Assembly: GCF_000186865.1 (NCBI RefSeq)
Contig: NW_008705562.1
Span: 2,518,175 to 2,578,617 of the forward strand
Source of the DNA: Aureococcus anophagefferens
Taxonomy: Eukaryota; Sar; Pelagophyceae; Pelagomonadales; Pelagomonadaceae
DNA length: 60,443 bases
Direction of reading: 5' to 3'
In this document: in pieces, positions 51,670 to 60,443 of the stretch
Layout of the letters: each line of letters opens with the position of its first letter
Position numbering within the stretch: position 1 is the stretch's first letter
Translations under genes and position numbers: made by a program
The notes under the pieces: generated by a model
What the model was told of the DNA's origin: nothing
Database searches by the model: none
What the model saw: only the letters and a program-made list of their open reading frames with translations

Positions 51670-53265
51670 TTAAACGCGCGACCCGAGGAGCTTGGCGACG
51701 TCGGGGCCCATGGCCGAGGGCTTGCCGACGAGGGCCGGCGACGAGAGGACGGCGAAGCCCGCGGCGACGCCGCCCTCGTCGACGCCGAGGAGCTTCTGGC
51801 GGAGGAGGTGGCCGACGACCTCGTTGTGGAGCTCGACGGGCGCGCCGCCGCCGTCCGCGGGCCGCGCGAGGATCGTGCCGTAGACGCCGAGCTCGCAGAC
51901 GCAGTCGCCCTCGACGGGCGCGCCGTCGCGGACGAGCGTCGCGCGGCGCTGGGGCGGGTTGATGCGGTCCATGAGGATGAAGGCCGCGCGGTCCGATGGC
52001 GACAGCGTCTCGAGCGCGTCCTTGAGCTCGGCGCCGTAGAGGTTGTTGCCGCCGCCCTCGCGCTGGGGCTTGAGCACGTACTTGTCCGGGCGCGCGAGCG
52101 CCTCGGCGACGACGGCCTCGACGGCGCCCGCGTCGTCCGCGACGTCGAGGTCGTACAAGCCCGCGAAGACGGTCCGCAGCTCCGCGGCCTCGGCGGCCGG
52201 CAGGAACTTCTCGAGCTCGCCGGGCGCCGCCAGGGCCTGCTGGACCTTCTTGCAGCCCGCGAGCTGGTAGGCCGCGGTCGGGCACTTGATCGCGCGCGAG
52301 TTCTCCAAGAGCGCGCGCGCGGCCCACTCGCCGTCGCCGAGGTACTCGTCCGGCGAGTAGCCCGCGCGGAAGTAGGCGACGCTCAGCTCCCAGGCGCCGC
52401 CGCGGAACGTGAGCGCGCCCGACGCGTCGGCGACGCCGTCCTCCAACGCCTCGAGGAGCGTCACGCGTTCCATCGCGACGCCGTGCGCGTCCCAGAGCTC
52501 GTGCTCGAGCATGCGCTGGTCCATCTGGTTCCGCTCGCCGGGCTGGACGACGACGGCGACGCGCCGCGGCGGCGCCCCGGCGGCCGGCGGGTACTGGCGC
52601 TCGTACTCGGCGTGCGCCGCGGCGATGCCTCTCGCCAACCCGGCGGTCGCGCCGTTCTTCGGCAGCGGCAGCCACGCGTCGTCGACGCCGCCCGCGTACT
52701 TGGCGGCGACGTAGGCGTGGAGCGAGCTGAGCACGGTGCTCAGGCACCCGAAGGAGCTCGCGATCGTGTTCAGCTCGACCTGGAGCGCCTTGCCGTTTTC
52801 GAAGGGCGCGTCGCCGGAGCCGGGGCCCGCGTCGATCATGTAGTCGCTCCGCAGCAGGCCGAGGCTCGCGGTCTGCGCGCTCGTCTGCGACCGCCGCAGC
52901 TCCAGGAGCCGGCGCGTGAAGGCGTCCGACGCCGCCGTCTGCTCCAGCGTCGCCTCGAGCCAGGCCGCGTCCCGCGCGACGCGCTCGACCAGGCGGTTGA
53001 ACGCCGGTTGCATCGCGACGAGCCGCTCGTACTCGCTCCGGGGGAAGGGGAAGGGGAAGAGCGCGAAGGGCGCGTGCGTGAAGCTCAGGGACGGCGCCTC
53101 GCCCGCCGCGACGGGCGCCGCGTAGCTCGCGCCGTGGGCCACGCACCACGCCACGGCGTCGCCGACGACGCGCTCCTGGGGCTCCTCGACGGCGCTCAGG
53201 CGGCCGCCGCGCCGCCGGTCCTGCATGGCCAGCAGGCCCGCGAGGTAGTTGAGGGTTTGCATCAT
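51670..53265 (-). CDS. GSS: eukaryotic-type glutathione synthetase
   Basis: 531 aa from ATG 53265 (a second ATG is adjacent at 53262), somewhat longer than typical eukaryotic enzymes (about 470-500). Signatures: LLRSDYMID, QVELNTIASSFGCLST (substrate-binding), VVVQPGERNQMDQR, the ATP-grasp YVLKPQREGGGNNLYG near residue 390, FILMDRINPP, and the C-terminal AAGFAVLSSPALVGKPSA. It joins gamma-glutamylcysteine and glycine using ATP. No organelle leader is obvious. Divergent promoter of 179 bp with the oxygenase gene; both proteins start Met-Met-Gln. Confidence 0.94.
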   Translation of the reverse strand: MMQTLNYLAGLLAMQDRRRGGRLSAVEEPQERVVGDAVAWCVAHGASYAAPVAAGEAPSLSFTHAPFALFPFPFPRSEYERLVAMQPAFNRLVERVARDAAWLEATLEQTAASDAFTRRLLELRRSQTSAQTASLGLLRSDYMIDAGPGSGDAPFENGKALQVELNTIASSFGCLSTVLSSLHAYVAAKYAGGVDDAWLPLPKNGATAGLARGIAAAHAEYERQYPPAAGAPPRRVAVVVQPGERNQMDQRMLEHELWDAHGVAMERVTLLEALEDGVADASGALTFRGGAWELSVAYFRAGYSPDEYLGDGEWAARALLENSRAIKCPTAAYQLAGCKKVQQALAAPGELEKFLPAAEAAELRTVFAGLYDLDVADDAGAVEAVVAEALARPDKYVLKPQREGGGNNLYGAELKDALETLSPSDRAAFILMDRINPPQRRATLVRDGAPVEGDCVCELGVYGTILARPADGGGAPVELHNEVVGHLLRQKLLGVDEGGVAAGFAVLSSPALVGKPSAMGPDVAKLLGSRV

Positions 53266-53444
53266 GAATGTGTGGGCGTGTGTGCGGGCTTGCGTGCGAT
53301 GGACGGCGTGAGTGGCGGCTCTCGACGCAACACACGCTGCGATGGTGCCGCAACAGTGCAGCTCCACAAGGCCGCCTCACGCATCGTCAGCGCCGCTCTC
53401 GTCCGTCGCAGCTCGACATCTCGCAATCACAGCCACGTGCAAAG

Positions 53445-54515
53445 ATGATGCAAGCATTGCAAGCAGTGCGTCGCACCTCCACGCGCCGCTGCCTCAGCGC
53501 CAAGCCCGCCGTGGGCCACAGCGGCCACCTGAGCGCCGACTCGCTCAAGAACCAGCACGACGCGCCGGACCTGGGCCTCGCCATGAGCCACAAGCACAAG
53601 TACCTCTTCGACCTCAACGGGTATTTGGTGCTGCGCGGCGTCTTCTCGCCCGACGACGTCGCCGCGGCGAACGCGGCCGTCGACGCGCACGCGGACACGT
53701 ACCACGAGCGCACGGGCCAGCTGCGCACGAGCGGCCTCTACGGCCGCGAGTCGCACGCGCTCGCCGGCGACGGCGCGCGGGGCCGGCTGGACATGGGCGG
53801 GCTCCTGGCCTGGGACGCGCCGCACAACGCGGTGTTCCGGTCGATGCTGAACCACCCGGCGCTCGTGCCGGCGATGACGGAGCTCATGGGCGTGGGCTAC
53901 CGCTTGGACCATTCGCCGCTCCTGCTGGGCATGGAGAAGGGCTCGGAGGGCCACACGCTCCACGGCGGCGCCATCACGGAGGCCGGCGAGCCCGCGTGGC
54001 CCTTGCGCTACGAATGCGTCGGCGGCCAGATGCGGAACCAGCTCCTCACGGCGTGCCTCCAGCTCACGGACGCGCCGGCGGGCGCCGGCGGCTTCTGCGC
54101 CGTGCCGGGCAGCCACAAGGCCAACTTCTCCATCCCGCCCGCGCTCGCGGACCTCGCGGACGACGAGCTCGCGGAGCACGTCGTCCAGCCGGCCATCATG
54201 GCCGGCGACGTGCTCCTCTTCAGCGAGGCGACGCTCCACGGCACGCTGCCCTGGACGCTGGACCACCAGCGCCGCACGGTCATCTACCGCTTCGCGCCCG
54301 CGGGCTCCGCGTACGGCCGCGGCTACGCGCCCGAGTGGCCCGCGGCCATGCTCGCGGGCATGAGCGAGGCGCAACGCGCGGTCTGCGCGCCGCCCTACCA
54401 CCCGCGCATGAACCGGACCTGCCTCGACGAGGAAGGGAGCGCCGTGGCGCCCAAGCCCCGCGAGGCGTGGAAGGTCGAGTTCGACGAGAAGGTCTTCGGC
54501 AGCCGCTACTTCTAG
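53445..54515 (+). CDS. phytanoyl-CoA dioxygenase (PhyH)-family protein with an altered iron triad
   Basis: 356 aa, ATG at 53445. The N-terminus is Arg/Ser/Thr-rich (MMQALQAVRRTSTRRCLSAK), perhaps mitochondrial. FDLNGYLVLRGVFSPDDV is the family opening. The double-stranded beta-helix includes GHTLHGGA (His173), GGFCAVPGSHKANF, and GDVLLFSEATLHGTLPW (His265) followed by the 2-oxoglutarate-binding region RRTVIYRF. At the usual H-x-D position the sequence is H-G-G, so the iron-binding carboxylate is missing. It could be a divergent hydroxylase with a ligand elsewhere, a halogenase-like enzyme, or an inactive relative. Confidence 0.82.
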   Translation: MMQALQAVRRTSTRRCLSAKPAVGHSGHLSADSLKNQHDAPDLGLAMSHKHKYLFDLNGYLVLRGVFSPDDVAAANAAVDAHADTYHERTGQLRTSGLYGRESHALAGDGARGRLDMGGLLAWDAPHNAVFRSMLNHPALVPAMTELMGVGYRLDHSPLLLGMEKGSEGHTLHGGAITEAGEPAWPLRYECVGGQMRNQLLTACLQLTDAPAGAGGFCAVPGSHKANFSIPPALADLADDELAEHVVQPAIMAGDVLLFSEATLHGTLPWTLDHQRRTVIYRFAPAGSAYGRGYAPEWPAAMLAGMSEAQRAVCAPPYHPRMNRTCLDEEGSAVAPKPREAWKVEFDEKVFGSRYF

Positions 54516-54524
54516 GCGTAAAAA

Positions 54525-55802
54525 TTAGACGTCGGGGTCGATCTTCCTTTTTCGATCGATCTTCCCCGATCCGTGATGCCGATCGCTCTTCGCGACGGAC
54601 GGCGCGGCGTCGGGCCAGGCGTTGGGGCAGGACGCGGCGTCGAAGACGCGGCCCGGGTCCGTCTCGCGGAGGTGCGGCAGGAGGCAGGGCGCCTCCGCGG
54701 CGAGCCAGGCCTCGATGGCGCCGTAGTTGGGCACGAAGCTCTGCAGGTCGTCGGACGTCGCCTTCTCGTAGACGTCCGCGCGCCGCGGCGGCCGCGCGTC
54801 GGGCGGCACGCCGAGGAAGTCGAAGAGCCCCGCGAGCGCGCGGTCCCGGTCCTCGAGAAAGTGCTCGTAGGCGACCATGCGCACGGAGACGTTGCGCGCG
54901 CGCAGCGTGTCGACGACGCCGAGCATGGCCGCCTCCCAGTGCCAGTTGACGAGGAGCGCGTCCTTGATCTCGCCGACGTCGACGGGCAGCGTCGCGTTGA
55001 GCTTGCAGTGGCCTAAAAGTCGGCGGGTCCCCGGGCGAAACCATATGGCGCCGCCACGCACCCGTGGACCAGTCGGCGCGCGCGTCGCGCTTCTTCGGCG
55101 CCCGCTCGGCGCCCTCCTTGGCGCGCTTGTTGTCGCCCACGCGGATGTTGTTGTAGCCGCAGACCGCGTCCAACAGTTTCCCGCGGACGCGGCTCACGGC
55201 GGCCTTGACGCGGTTCGTCCGCAGGTAGGCGACGACCCGGACGTCCGGCGCCGACGCGGCGACGGCGGCGTAGTCGATGCCCGGCTTGCGGTTGACGTTG
55301 AGCGTGAAGCCGACGCACGCGAGGCACGGCTTCTCGGGCTTGGACCGCGCGCAGAGCCGCTCCGGCGAGCCCGCGCGCGCCGCGAGGCGCGCCGCGGCCT
55401 TGACGGAGCCGACCTTGCCCACGGGCTCCACGAGCGCGAGCTTGAGGTGCGCCTCGCAGGCCGCGACGTCGTGCTGGCGGCTCCGCTTGCCCGTGATGAT
55501 CTCTTCCGCGATGTGCACGAGCGGCGCCTGGAGCAGGTCCGTGACCCACGACGACCCGCTCCGCGGCAGCTTGAAGAACCTGGCGCGACGCGGTGGGCGG
55601 CGCGGCGCGACAAAAAAGGGCGCGGCGCGGCGCGCATGACGCGCGACGGCGTCCGCCGCCGGGAGACCGCCGTCCGCCGCGGCTTGTCGCCGCCGTGGTG
55701 CTTCGACGACCCGAGCCGCCGCGCCTCGTCGTGGGCGTCGACGCCCAGCGCGCACGACGACGCGACGAGGAGCGTCGCGAGCACGGCGCGACGCGCGTCC
55801 AT
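54525..55802 (-). CDS. sulfotransferase-like protein (three exons)
   Basis: Exons 55802-55711, 55579-55062 and 55012-54525 join to 366 codons. Residues 1-20 are a signal anchor (MDARRAVLATLLVASSCALG), as in type II Golgi enzymes. FFKLPRSGSSWVTDLL directly after the first junction is the PAPS 5'-phosphosulfate loop. VVAYLRTNRVKAAVSRVRGKLL near residue 135 is the 3'-phosphate-binding region. GHCKLNATLPVDV...LLVNWHWEAAML...VSVRMVAYEHFLEDR completes the fold. Intron 1 (131 nt) has alternative donors; intron 2 is only 49 nt (GTGCGT...TTTTAG). Likely transfers sulfate to a glycan, lipid or polyketide. The stop is 9 bp from that of the oxygenase gene. Confidence 0.8.
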
Positions 55803-55858
55803 CGCGATCGTAGGCTGCGTATATCTACACAGCAACCAGATTGATTGATAAAAGCAAA

Positions 55859-55882
55859 TTTGCCACTAAATTTAGTGGCAAA
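55859..55882. promoter_or_regulatory. 24-bp perfect palindrome in a divergent promoter
   Basis: TTTGCCACTAAA followed by its exact reverse complement, in the 129 bp between the sulfotransferase and GT25-type genes. It is an AT-rich island in a GC-rich genome. It could be a dimeric transcription-factor site or a cruciform. Confidence 0.6.
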
Positions 55883-55931
55883 AGTAAGGTCCATACTATG
55901 GAGGCCTGCCTTTGCTAGCTTTACAACCCCG

Positions 55932-56882
55932 ATGTCCGCCTACGTTCCGCCGCACAAGCGCTCGGCCGCAGCAACCGCCGCGCCGACGCACGCAGATCGC
56001 AGCAACGACGCGCGGCGCCTCGAGCGCCGCGTGCAGGAGTCCTCCACCAAAAGCGCCGCGTCGGAGATCTTCACGGGCGGCGTCGCCGTCGTGAACCTGC
56101 GGCGCCGCCCGGACCGCCTGCGGCGCTTCGCGGCCTCCGCCGCGCGCGCGCTGGGCTCCCGCGCGTGGAGCCGCTTCGAGGCCGTCGACGGCGCGGCGGC
56201 CGACGCGCGCGCCGACGGCGCCTTCGAGGCGCGGTGGGACGCGACGCAGAACGCGACGCACGACCGGCACATCCGGCCCGGGCCGCGGCGCGCGACGGAC
56301 GGCGAGCGCGGCTGCGCGCTGTCGCACGTCGCGCTCTGGCGGCGCGTCGCGGCGCTGGACGACGCCGCGTGGTTCCTCGTCTGCGAGGACGACTGCGCCT
56401 TCCGCGACTTCTTCGACGACGAGCTCCGGCGCGCCTGGCCGCTGCTCCCGCCGGGCGCGGGCCTGGTCTACCTGGGCCTCTCGGACCGCGGCGAGCGGAC
56501 CTACGACGTCGCCGGCCGCGTCTTCGCGCCGGCCTACGGCTTCGGGACGCACTGCTACGCGATCCGCGCGCCCGCGGCGCGGCGGCTCCTGGAGCATTTG
56601 CCCGTCGCGGGGCCCGTCGACGTCTGGCTCGCGGACAACGCCTGGTTCGGCGCGACGGTGCGCTGCGTCGTCAAGCCGGGCGGCGGCTGGGAGAACACGG
56701 GCCGCTTCCTCTGCCAGCAGGACGCGAAGCCGGGCGACGCGGACGTCCGCCAGTCGTCGCGGGACGCGCCGCTCGCGGGCGACGTCGCGCCGCCCGCGAG
56801 CGTCGACGACGTCGCCGCGGCGCTCTCCGGCCTCGGCGTCGACGACGCGAGTGACGAGTGGGCGGGGGTAAGTCGCTGTTAG
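55932..56882 (+). CDS. glycosyltransferase family 25-like protein
   Basis: 316 aa from ATG 55932 (MSAYVPPHKRSAAA); the frame extends to 55845 only from TTG. After a basic, low-complexity N-terminus, GT25 signatures follow: VAVVNLRRRPDRLRRF near residue 52, GCALSHVALWRRV near 130, and FLVCEDDCAF near 150, with the acidic pair that would bind metal. GTHCYAIRAPAARRLL also matches the family. There is no signal peptide, so the site of action is unclear. The C-terminal ~60 residues are low-complexity. Confidence 0.83.
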   Translation: MSAYVPPHKRSAAATAAPTHADRSNDARRLERRVQESSTKSAASEIFTGGVAVVNLRRRPDRLRRFAASAARALGSRAWSRFEAVDGAAADARADGAFEARWDATQNATHDRHIRPGPRRATDGERGCALSHVALWRRVAALDDAAWFLVCEDDCAFRDFFDDELRRAWPLLPPGAGLVYLGLSDRGERTYDVAGRVFAPAYGFGTHCYAIRAPAARRLLEHLPVAGPVDVWLADNAWFGATVRCVVKPGGGWENTGRFLCQQDAKPGDADVRQSSRDAPLAGDVAPPASVDDVAAALSGLGVDDASDEWAGVSRC

Positions 56883-56908
56883 ACCCTCGTTCGGTTCAAG
56901 CGCGGGAG

Positions 56909-56987
56909 GCGGCCGTCGAGGCGGTGTGAGGCGGGACGGCGGCGTCGGGGGGAGCGGCCGTCGAGGCGGTGTGAGGCGGGACGGCGG
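56909..56987. repeat. tandem duplication of a 34-bp unit (period 45 bp)
   Basis: Identical 34-bp copies at 56909-56942 and 56954-56987 (GCGGCCGTCGAGGCGGTGTG...) lie in the 181-bp gap between two convergent genes. Confidence 0.85.
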
Positions 56988-57063
56988 GGGGGAGGGCTTG
57001 CTCATTCGGCGCGGCCGGCCCGGGCGACTCGAGTCGCGCGGCGCGGGGCGGCCCGAGCACCGT

Positions 57064-58818
57064 TTAGTTCATGAGTTCCTCTTCGGGGCTCTTCTTCTCG
57101 TCGTCGGCGACCTGGATGGCGTCGAGCTCGAGGTCCTTGGCCGGGAGGAGCGCGTCGTCGTCGCCGTCGAGGCGCGGCACGATGATGAAGGGCTGCTTCG
57201 CCTTGTCGCCGCCGACGTAGACGTCGACGTAGGAGAAGATGACCGTCGCCGCGGCGGAGACGAGGGGCACGACGATGAAGGTGACCATGAGCTTCGTGCC
57301 GCAGAGCGCGCACTCGTAGGGGCTGCCGTCGGACTTGGAATTGATGCCCCAGAAATACGCGAACGCGGACTTGTCGTAGACCTTGCCCGTGTAGGGGTTC
57401 ACGGCCTTGTTGACGTCGTTGATCTCACCGTTGACCATCACCGCGGCGATGCCCGCCAAGGCGCCGAGGAACGCGCCGAGCTCCGTCGGCGCCGGGATCG
57501 TCAGCGGGCCCACGACCAAATCGTCCGTCCACAGGCCCAGGAAGAGCGGGAAGACGGCCGTCGCGCACACCAAATCCGCCACGAGGAACAGGGGCACGAC
57601 CTCGAAGCGGTCCGACGCCTGGATGATCGCGGCGATGTTGAAGCCGACGACGACGAGGCGCGACCAGTTCGTGTTGAGCTTCTGCTTGAGCAGGTCGCGG
57701 CTTAAGACGGAGGCGATGCCGTTCTGGAGCGTGTCCAACGACGACGCCGCGAGCGTCGTCAGGAGCGCCAGGGTCACGTAGTGCCAGAAGCGCGGCAGGT
57801 TCCGCAGGAGGTCGAAGAAGGAGAGGTAGGCGAGTTTCTGCCACGTGTCGTACGACTCGCGGTCGCGCGCGTACGCGATGGTGCCCATGACGCCGAAGAA
57901 CAACATGACGAGCGTCACGAGGACGGCGCCGGCGAGGAAGCCGATCTTCATGTCCTTGTCGGACCGCGCGGCCCAGACGCGCTGCCAGTTGCCTTGGTTG
58001 AAGAGCTCCGCCGAACAGATCGCGATCCACAGGGTCACGAGGGCTTCGAAGCCTTTGGAAAACCAGCCCGTGGCGTCATCGTACTCCTGCTTCGACACCT
58101 CGTTGGACTTCAGGGTGGTCGTGGCGACGAGGAGCATGATGACGACGCACGTGATGACGACGCCCTGGAACTTGTCCGTGAGGATCGACGCCGGCAGCCC
58201 CGCGAGGGCCGTGTAGGCCCAGGTGAAGAGCGCCACGCAGATGGCGATCTTCGTCGTGAAGTTCTCGGAGTCGTCGCCGGCGACGGACTTGCCGACCAAC
58301 GTGGCGTAGACGTTGCCGATGGACGTCAATTCCGCGACCATGTAGATGTACATGTAGAAGCAGCTGATGCAGCAGACGTGGAGGTGCATGAGGCGGCCGT
58401 AGCGGCTCAGGGCGAAGTCCGTCGCCGAGAAGCCGGACGCGGCGCCGACGACGGTCTTGATGCGCGGGCCGAGCCAGCAGAGGAGCACCGCGGGGAACGC
58501 GGACGCCGTCGAGTAGCCGATGACGCCCCACCACGAGATGGGCCGCGTCGCGCCCATCTCCGTCGTGCCGTAGACGATCCAGGCGCCCATGCCGGACGCG
58601 AAGAAGCTCAGCGCGATGGAGTACCAGGCGCTCTGGCCGCGCGCGCTCAGGAAGCCGTCGCCGGGCCGGAGCACGTCCTTGAACGTCGACCCCTTGTCGA
58701 GGACGATGCCCGCGACGCAGAGCAGGCCCGTGAGACAGAGCACGCCGAAGAGGATGCCCATGGCGCCGCCCTCGGGCACCGTGTAGGGCTGAGCCTCCTG
58801 GAGCAGACGTCCCGACAT
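57064..58818 (-). CDS. sodium:solute symporter (SSS) family transporter
   Basis: 584 aa, ATG at 58818. At least 13 hydrophobic helices. The family pattern near residue 60-130 is clear: SAWYSIALSFFASGMGAWIVYGTTEMG, SWWGVIGYSTASAFPAVLL. Later LFNQGNWQRVWAARSDKDMKIGF and LAASSLDTLQNGIASVLSRDLL (SSS sodium-site region) confirm it. The C-terminal cytosolic tail is acidic (LDGDDDALLPAKDLELDAI...EEELMN). The substrate cannot be fixed; urea (DUR3), proline and other solutes are carried by relatives. An insertion with a C-x2-C pair (YECALCGTK) lies before the last helix. Confidence 0.9.
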   Translation of the reverse strand: MSGRLLQEAQPYTVPEGGAMGILFGVLCLTGLLCVAGIVLDKGSTFKDVLRPGDGFLSARGQSAWYSIALSFFASGMGAWIVYGTTEMGATRPISWWGVIGYSTASAFPAVLLCWLGPRIKTVVGAASGFSATDFALSRYGRLMHLHVCCISCFYMYIYMVAELTSIGNVYATLVGKSVAGDDSENFTTKIAICVALFTWAYTALAGLPASILTDKFQGVVITCVVIMLLVATTTLKSNEVSKQEYDDATGWFSKGFEALVTLWIAICSAELFNQGNWQRVWAARSDKDMKIGFLAGAVLVTLVMLFFGVMGTIAYARDRESYDTWQKLAYLSFFDLLRNLPRFWHYVTLALLTTLAASSLDTLQNGIASVLSRDLLKQKLNTNWSRLVVVGFNIAAIIQASDRFEVVPLFLVADLVCATAVFPLFLGLWTDDLVVGPLTIPAPTELGAFLGALAGIAAVMVNGEINDVNKAVNPYTGKVYDKSAFAYFWGINSKSDGSPYECALCGTKLMVTFIVVPLVSAAATVIFSYVDVYVGGDKAKQPFIIVPRLDGDDDALLPAKDLELDAIQVADDEKKSPEEELMN

Positions 58819-59141
58819 GGTTGAGTGTGTAGGTGAACTTCGGACCTCCCCGACGCCTCAATTACGAGGATCCGGGTCTTGACGCTGCTTCTCAGAGCTC
58901 CGAAAAGAGCCCGCGCGTGGTCCGGGAGCTGGTGCTAGCTGACAAGCGCCGTCGTCCTCGTGCAGAGGACAGCGGACGAGGTTGCGGTGGCAGCGGACGA
59001 GGATGCAGGCTTGCTCGCCGACGTCGTTTTGTCAGCTTCAAGCAATCGATCCTCAAGGTGAAGGCACCACCAACCCGAAGGCCCTGCCGTGATCGCCTCG
59101 GACGTCGCTTCCCACTCCGCCCACACCCTCGAATTCCCGTT
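58819..59141. other. 323-bp intergenic region
   Basis: It lies upstream of the transporter ATG and downstream of the next minus-strand stop, so it holds the transporter promoter and 5' UTR. Two near-identical AGCGGACGAGG units occur at about 58971-59002. I see no gene. Confidence 0.5.
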
Positions 59142-60443
59142 TTACCGCTCGTCGACGGAGAGGGCCGGGCGCGGCCCCGCGACGTCGGCGCGCCGCCGCG
59201 ACTGCGCGTAGGGCGACGGGCTCGACGCGGTCCGGCGCGCGGCGGGCGGCGGCGGCGGCGCGCGGGCCGCGGGCGACGCCGGCGGGTTGCGCCGCGGCGA
59301 GAAGGGGGGCGCCGGGGGCGCGGCGCCGTCGCCGGCGCGGTCGACGCGCGCGCGGGGCTCGCGGTCGAGGCGCCGCTCGCGGTCCGCGTAGCGGCGCTCG
59401 TCGGACGCGACGCAGTGCTTCGCGAGGGCGCAGAGCCAGTCGAGGTTGACGACGAGCTCGCGCACCGTCGTGAGCTCGCGCTTCTCGTCGGCCGTCATGT
59501 TGTCGTAGGCCACGGCCAGGTTCCGCAGGTGCGTCAGGATCAGCGCGAGCTCGTGCGGCTGGACGGTCGCGAAGGACGCGTCGCCGTGGAACGGCTCCCA
59601 GTGGCGGCCCGAGCGCTGGTTCGACCGCGTCACGCGGACGACGACCTCCTTGACCTTGAGGTGCGCGTGCTTGAAGAGCTTCGCGCGCGCGACGCCGTCG
59701 TCCGCGCGGTCGAGCGCCTTCAGGAGCTTCGACGACTCCCGGCGGTGGAGGCTCACGGCGTGGCCCTTCAGATATTCCATGGTCGTCTTCAACGCCGCGA
59801 AGGCCGCGGCGCTGTAGGCCACGGTGCCCTCGGACGCCTCCGCGAGCTTCGCTAAAGCAGCTGAAGACGCGTGCTCGTCCGGCAGGCCCGGGCTCTGCGG
59901 CGGCGGCGCCTCCGCGGCCTCCGCCAGCGCATCGTCCCGCGACTTCGCGATGGCCTCCTCGGCCTGGGACTGCATCAACCGCAGCGCCTCGCCGTGCTTC
60001 GCGCCGAGCCGCGCGGCCGCCGCCTCGATCGCCGCGCGTTTCTCCGCGCGGTGGCCGTCCGCGAGCTCCTGGAGCGCCGCGAGGCCCGCCGTGCGCTCCT
60101 CCGTGCGCACGGAGTCCGTCGCCGCGGCGAGCGCCGCCGCCGCCGCGCGCCGCTCCTCCGCGATGGCCGCGTCGACGGCCGTGCTCACGGCCGCCGCGAC
60201 GACCTTCGACGTCACCGCGGCGTCGCGCTCCGCCAGAGCGTCGCGCACGGCGGCGTCGCGGGCCTTCGCGCCGTCGAGGGACGCGTCGAGGAAGCCCCGG
60301 GCCGCCGCCGCCGCGACGGCCGCGTCGCGGTCCTCGCGCGCGAGCGCGTCGCGCCGCTCGGCGACGCGCGCGAGCGCCGCGCGCTCGCGCGCCTCGGCCT
60401 CCTCGGCCTCGGCGAGGGCCTCCTCCTCGGCGAGGAGCGCGCC
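59142..60443 (-). CDS. coiled-coil protein, 5' end outside window (partial)
   Basis: 434 codons remain open to the window edge; the stop is TAA at 59144-59142. The N-terminal ~210 residues are almost entirely Ala/Glu/Arg heptads (a long coiled coil, AEEERRAAAAALAAATDSV-like). A globular part of about 150 residues follows (TTMEYLKGHAVSLHRRESSKLL..., NLAVAYDNMTADEKRELTTVRELVVNLDWLCALAKHCV). The tail is Pro/Ser/Arg-rich and disordered. No named family recognised. Confidence 0.72.
   Translation of the reverse strand, partial: GALLAEEEALAEAEEAEARERAALARVAERRDALAREDRDAAVAAAAARGFLDASLDGAKARDAAVRDALAERDAAVTSKVVAAAVSTAVDAAIAEERRAAAAALAAATDSVRTEERTAGLAALQELADGHRAEKRAAIEAAAARLGAKHGEALRLMQSQAEEAIAKSRDDALAEAAEAPPPQSPGLPDEHASSAALAKLAEASEGTVAYSAAAFAALKTTMEYLKGHAVSLHRRESSKLLKALDRADDGVARAKLFKHAHLKVKEVVVRVTRSNQRSGRHWEPFHGDASFATVQPHELALILTHLRNLAVAYDNMTADEKRELTTVRELVVNLDWLCALAKHCVASDERRYADRERRLDREPRARVDRAGDGAAPPAPPFSPRRNPPASPAARAPPPPPAARRTASSPSPYAQSRRRADVAGPRPALSVDER

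Noticed and set aside
1..60443. CRISPR arrays, rRNA genes, bacterial-type operons, ribosome-binding sites or rho-independent terminators
   Set aside because: None seen; gene content and introns are eukaryotic nuclear.

Overview
The window is nuclear DNA of a very GC-rich, gene-dense eukaryote, most likely a pelagophyte alga close to Aureococcus anophagefferens. The evidence is: eukaryote-only genes (PAF1, COG7, SPO11, RAD1, REV3, UBE2J2-type E2, eukaryotic glutathione synthetase, calpains); N-termini that look like the bipartite plastid-targeting leaders of algae with a complex plastid; coding GC near 70%; and, most telling, introns that are near-identical copies of short terminal-inverted-repeat transposons flanked by 8-bp target duplications. 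Such 'introner' elements are documented in Aureococcus.

Layout. 1-7.6 kb: lysine-rich gene tail, MYND/methyltransferase-like protein, frameshifted UBE2J-type E2, secreted VOC-like protein, TrmA/RumA-type RNA methyltransferase, inositol-polyphosphate 5-phosphatase. 8-16 kb: small membrane protein, a five-exon glycosyltransferase/AP2 fusion interrupted by four introner-like introns, a mitochondrial-looking protein, PAF1, an ankyrin protein. 16-19 kb: one secreted protein, then a gene-free stretch that includes a 1.2-kb element with 25-bp inverted repeats. 19-30.5 kb: calpain, LCM-type methyltransferase, two secreted or plastid proteins, RTEL1/FANCJ-type helicase, a multi-domain chromatin-reader-like protein, a LIM protein. 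30.6-45.7 kb: sulfatase, REV3, a gene-poor kilobase, a plastid membrane protein, EF-hand calpain, an AT-richer orphan coiled-coil gene, COG7. 45.9-60.4 kb: SPO11 and RAD1 head to head, a PHD protein with PCNA-binding motifs, glutathione synthetase, a PhyH-like oxygenase, sulfotransferase, GT25-type glycosyltransferase, SSS transporter, and a coiled-coil gene running off the end.

Neighbouring genes mostly alternate strand. Convergent neighbours often end within tens of bases of each other, and two pairs share stop-codon bases. Divergent neighbours share promoters of about 75-370 bp. There is no operon logic, but genome-maintenance genes (RTEL1-like helicase, REV3, SPO11, RAD1, PIP-box PHD protein) are notably frequent. 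Most long overlapping ORFs on opposite strands are artefacts of high GC. I chose ATG starts; several longer ORFs begin only at GTG or TTG and were trimmed. Splice sites were inferred by reading frame, family resemblance and target-site duplications, not from transcripts.
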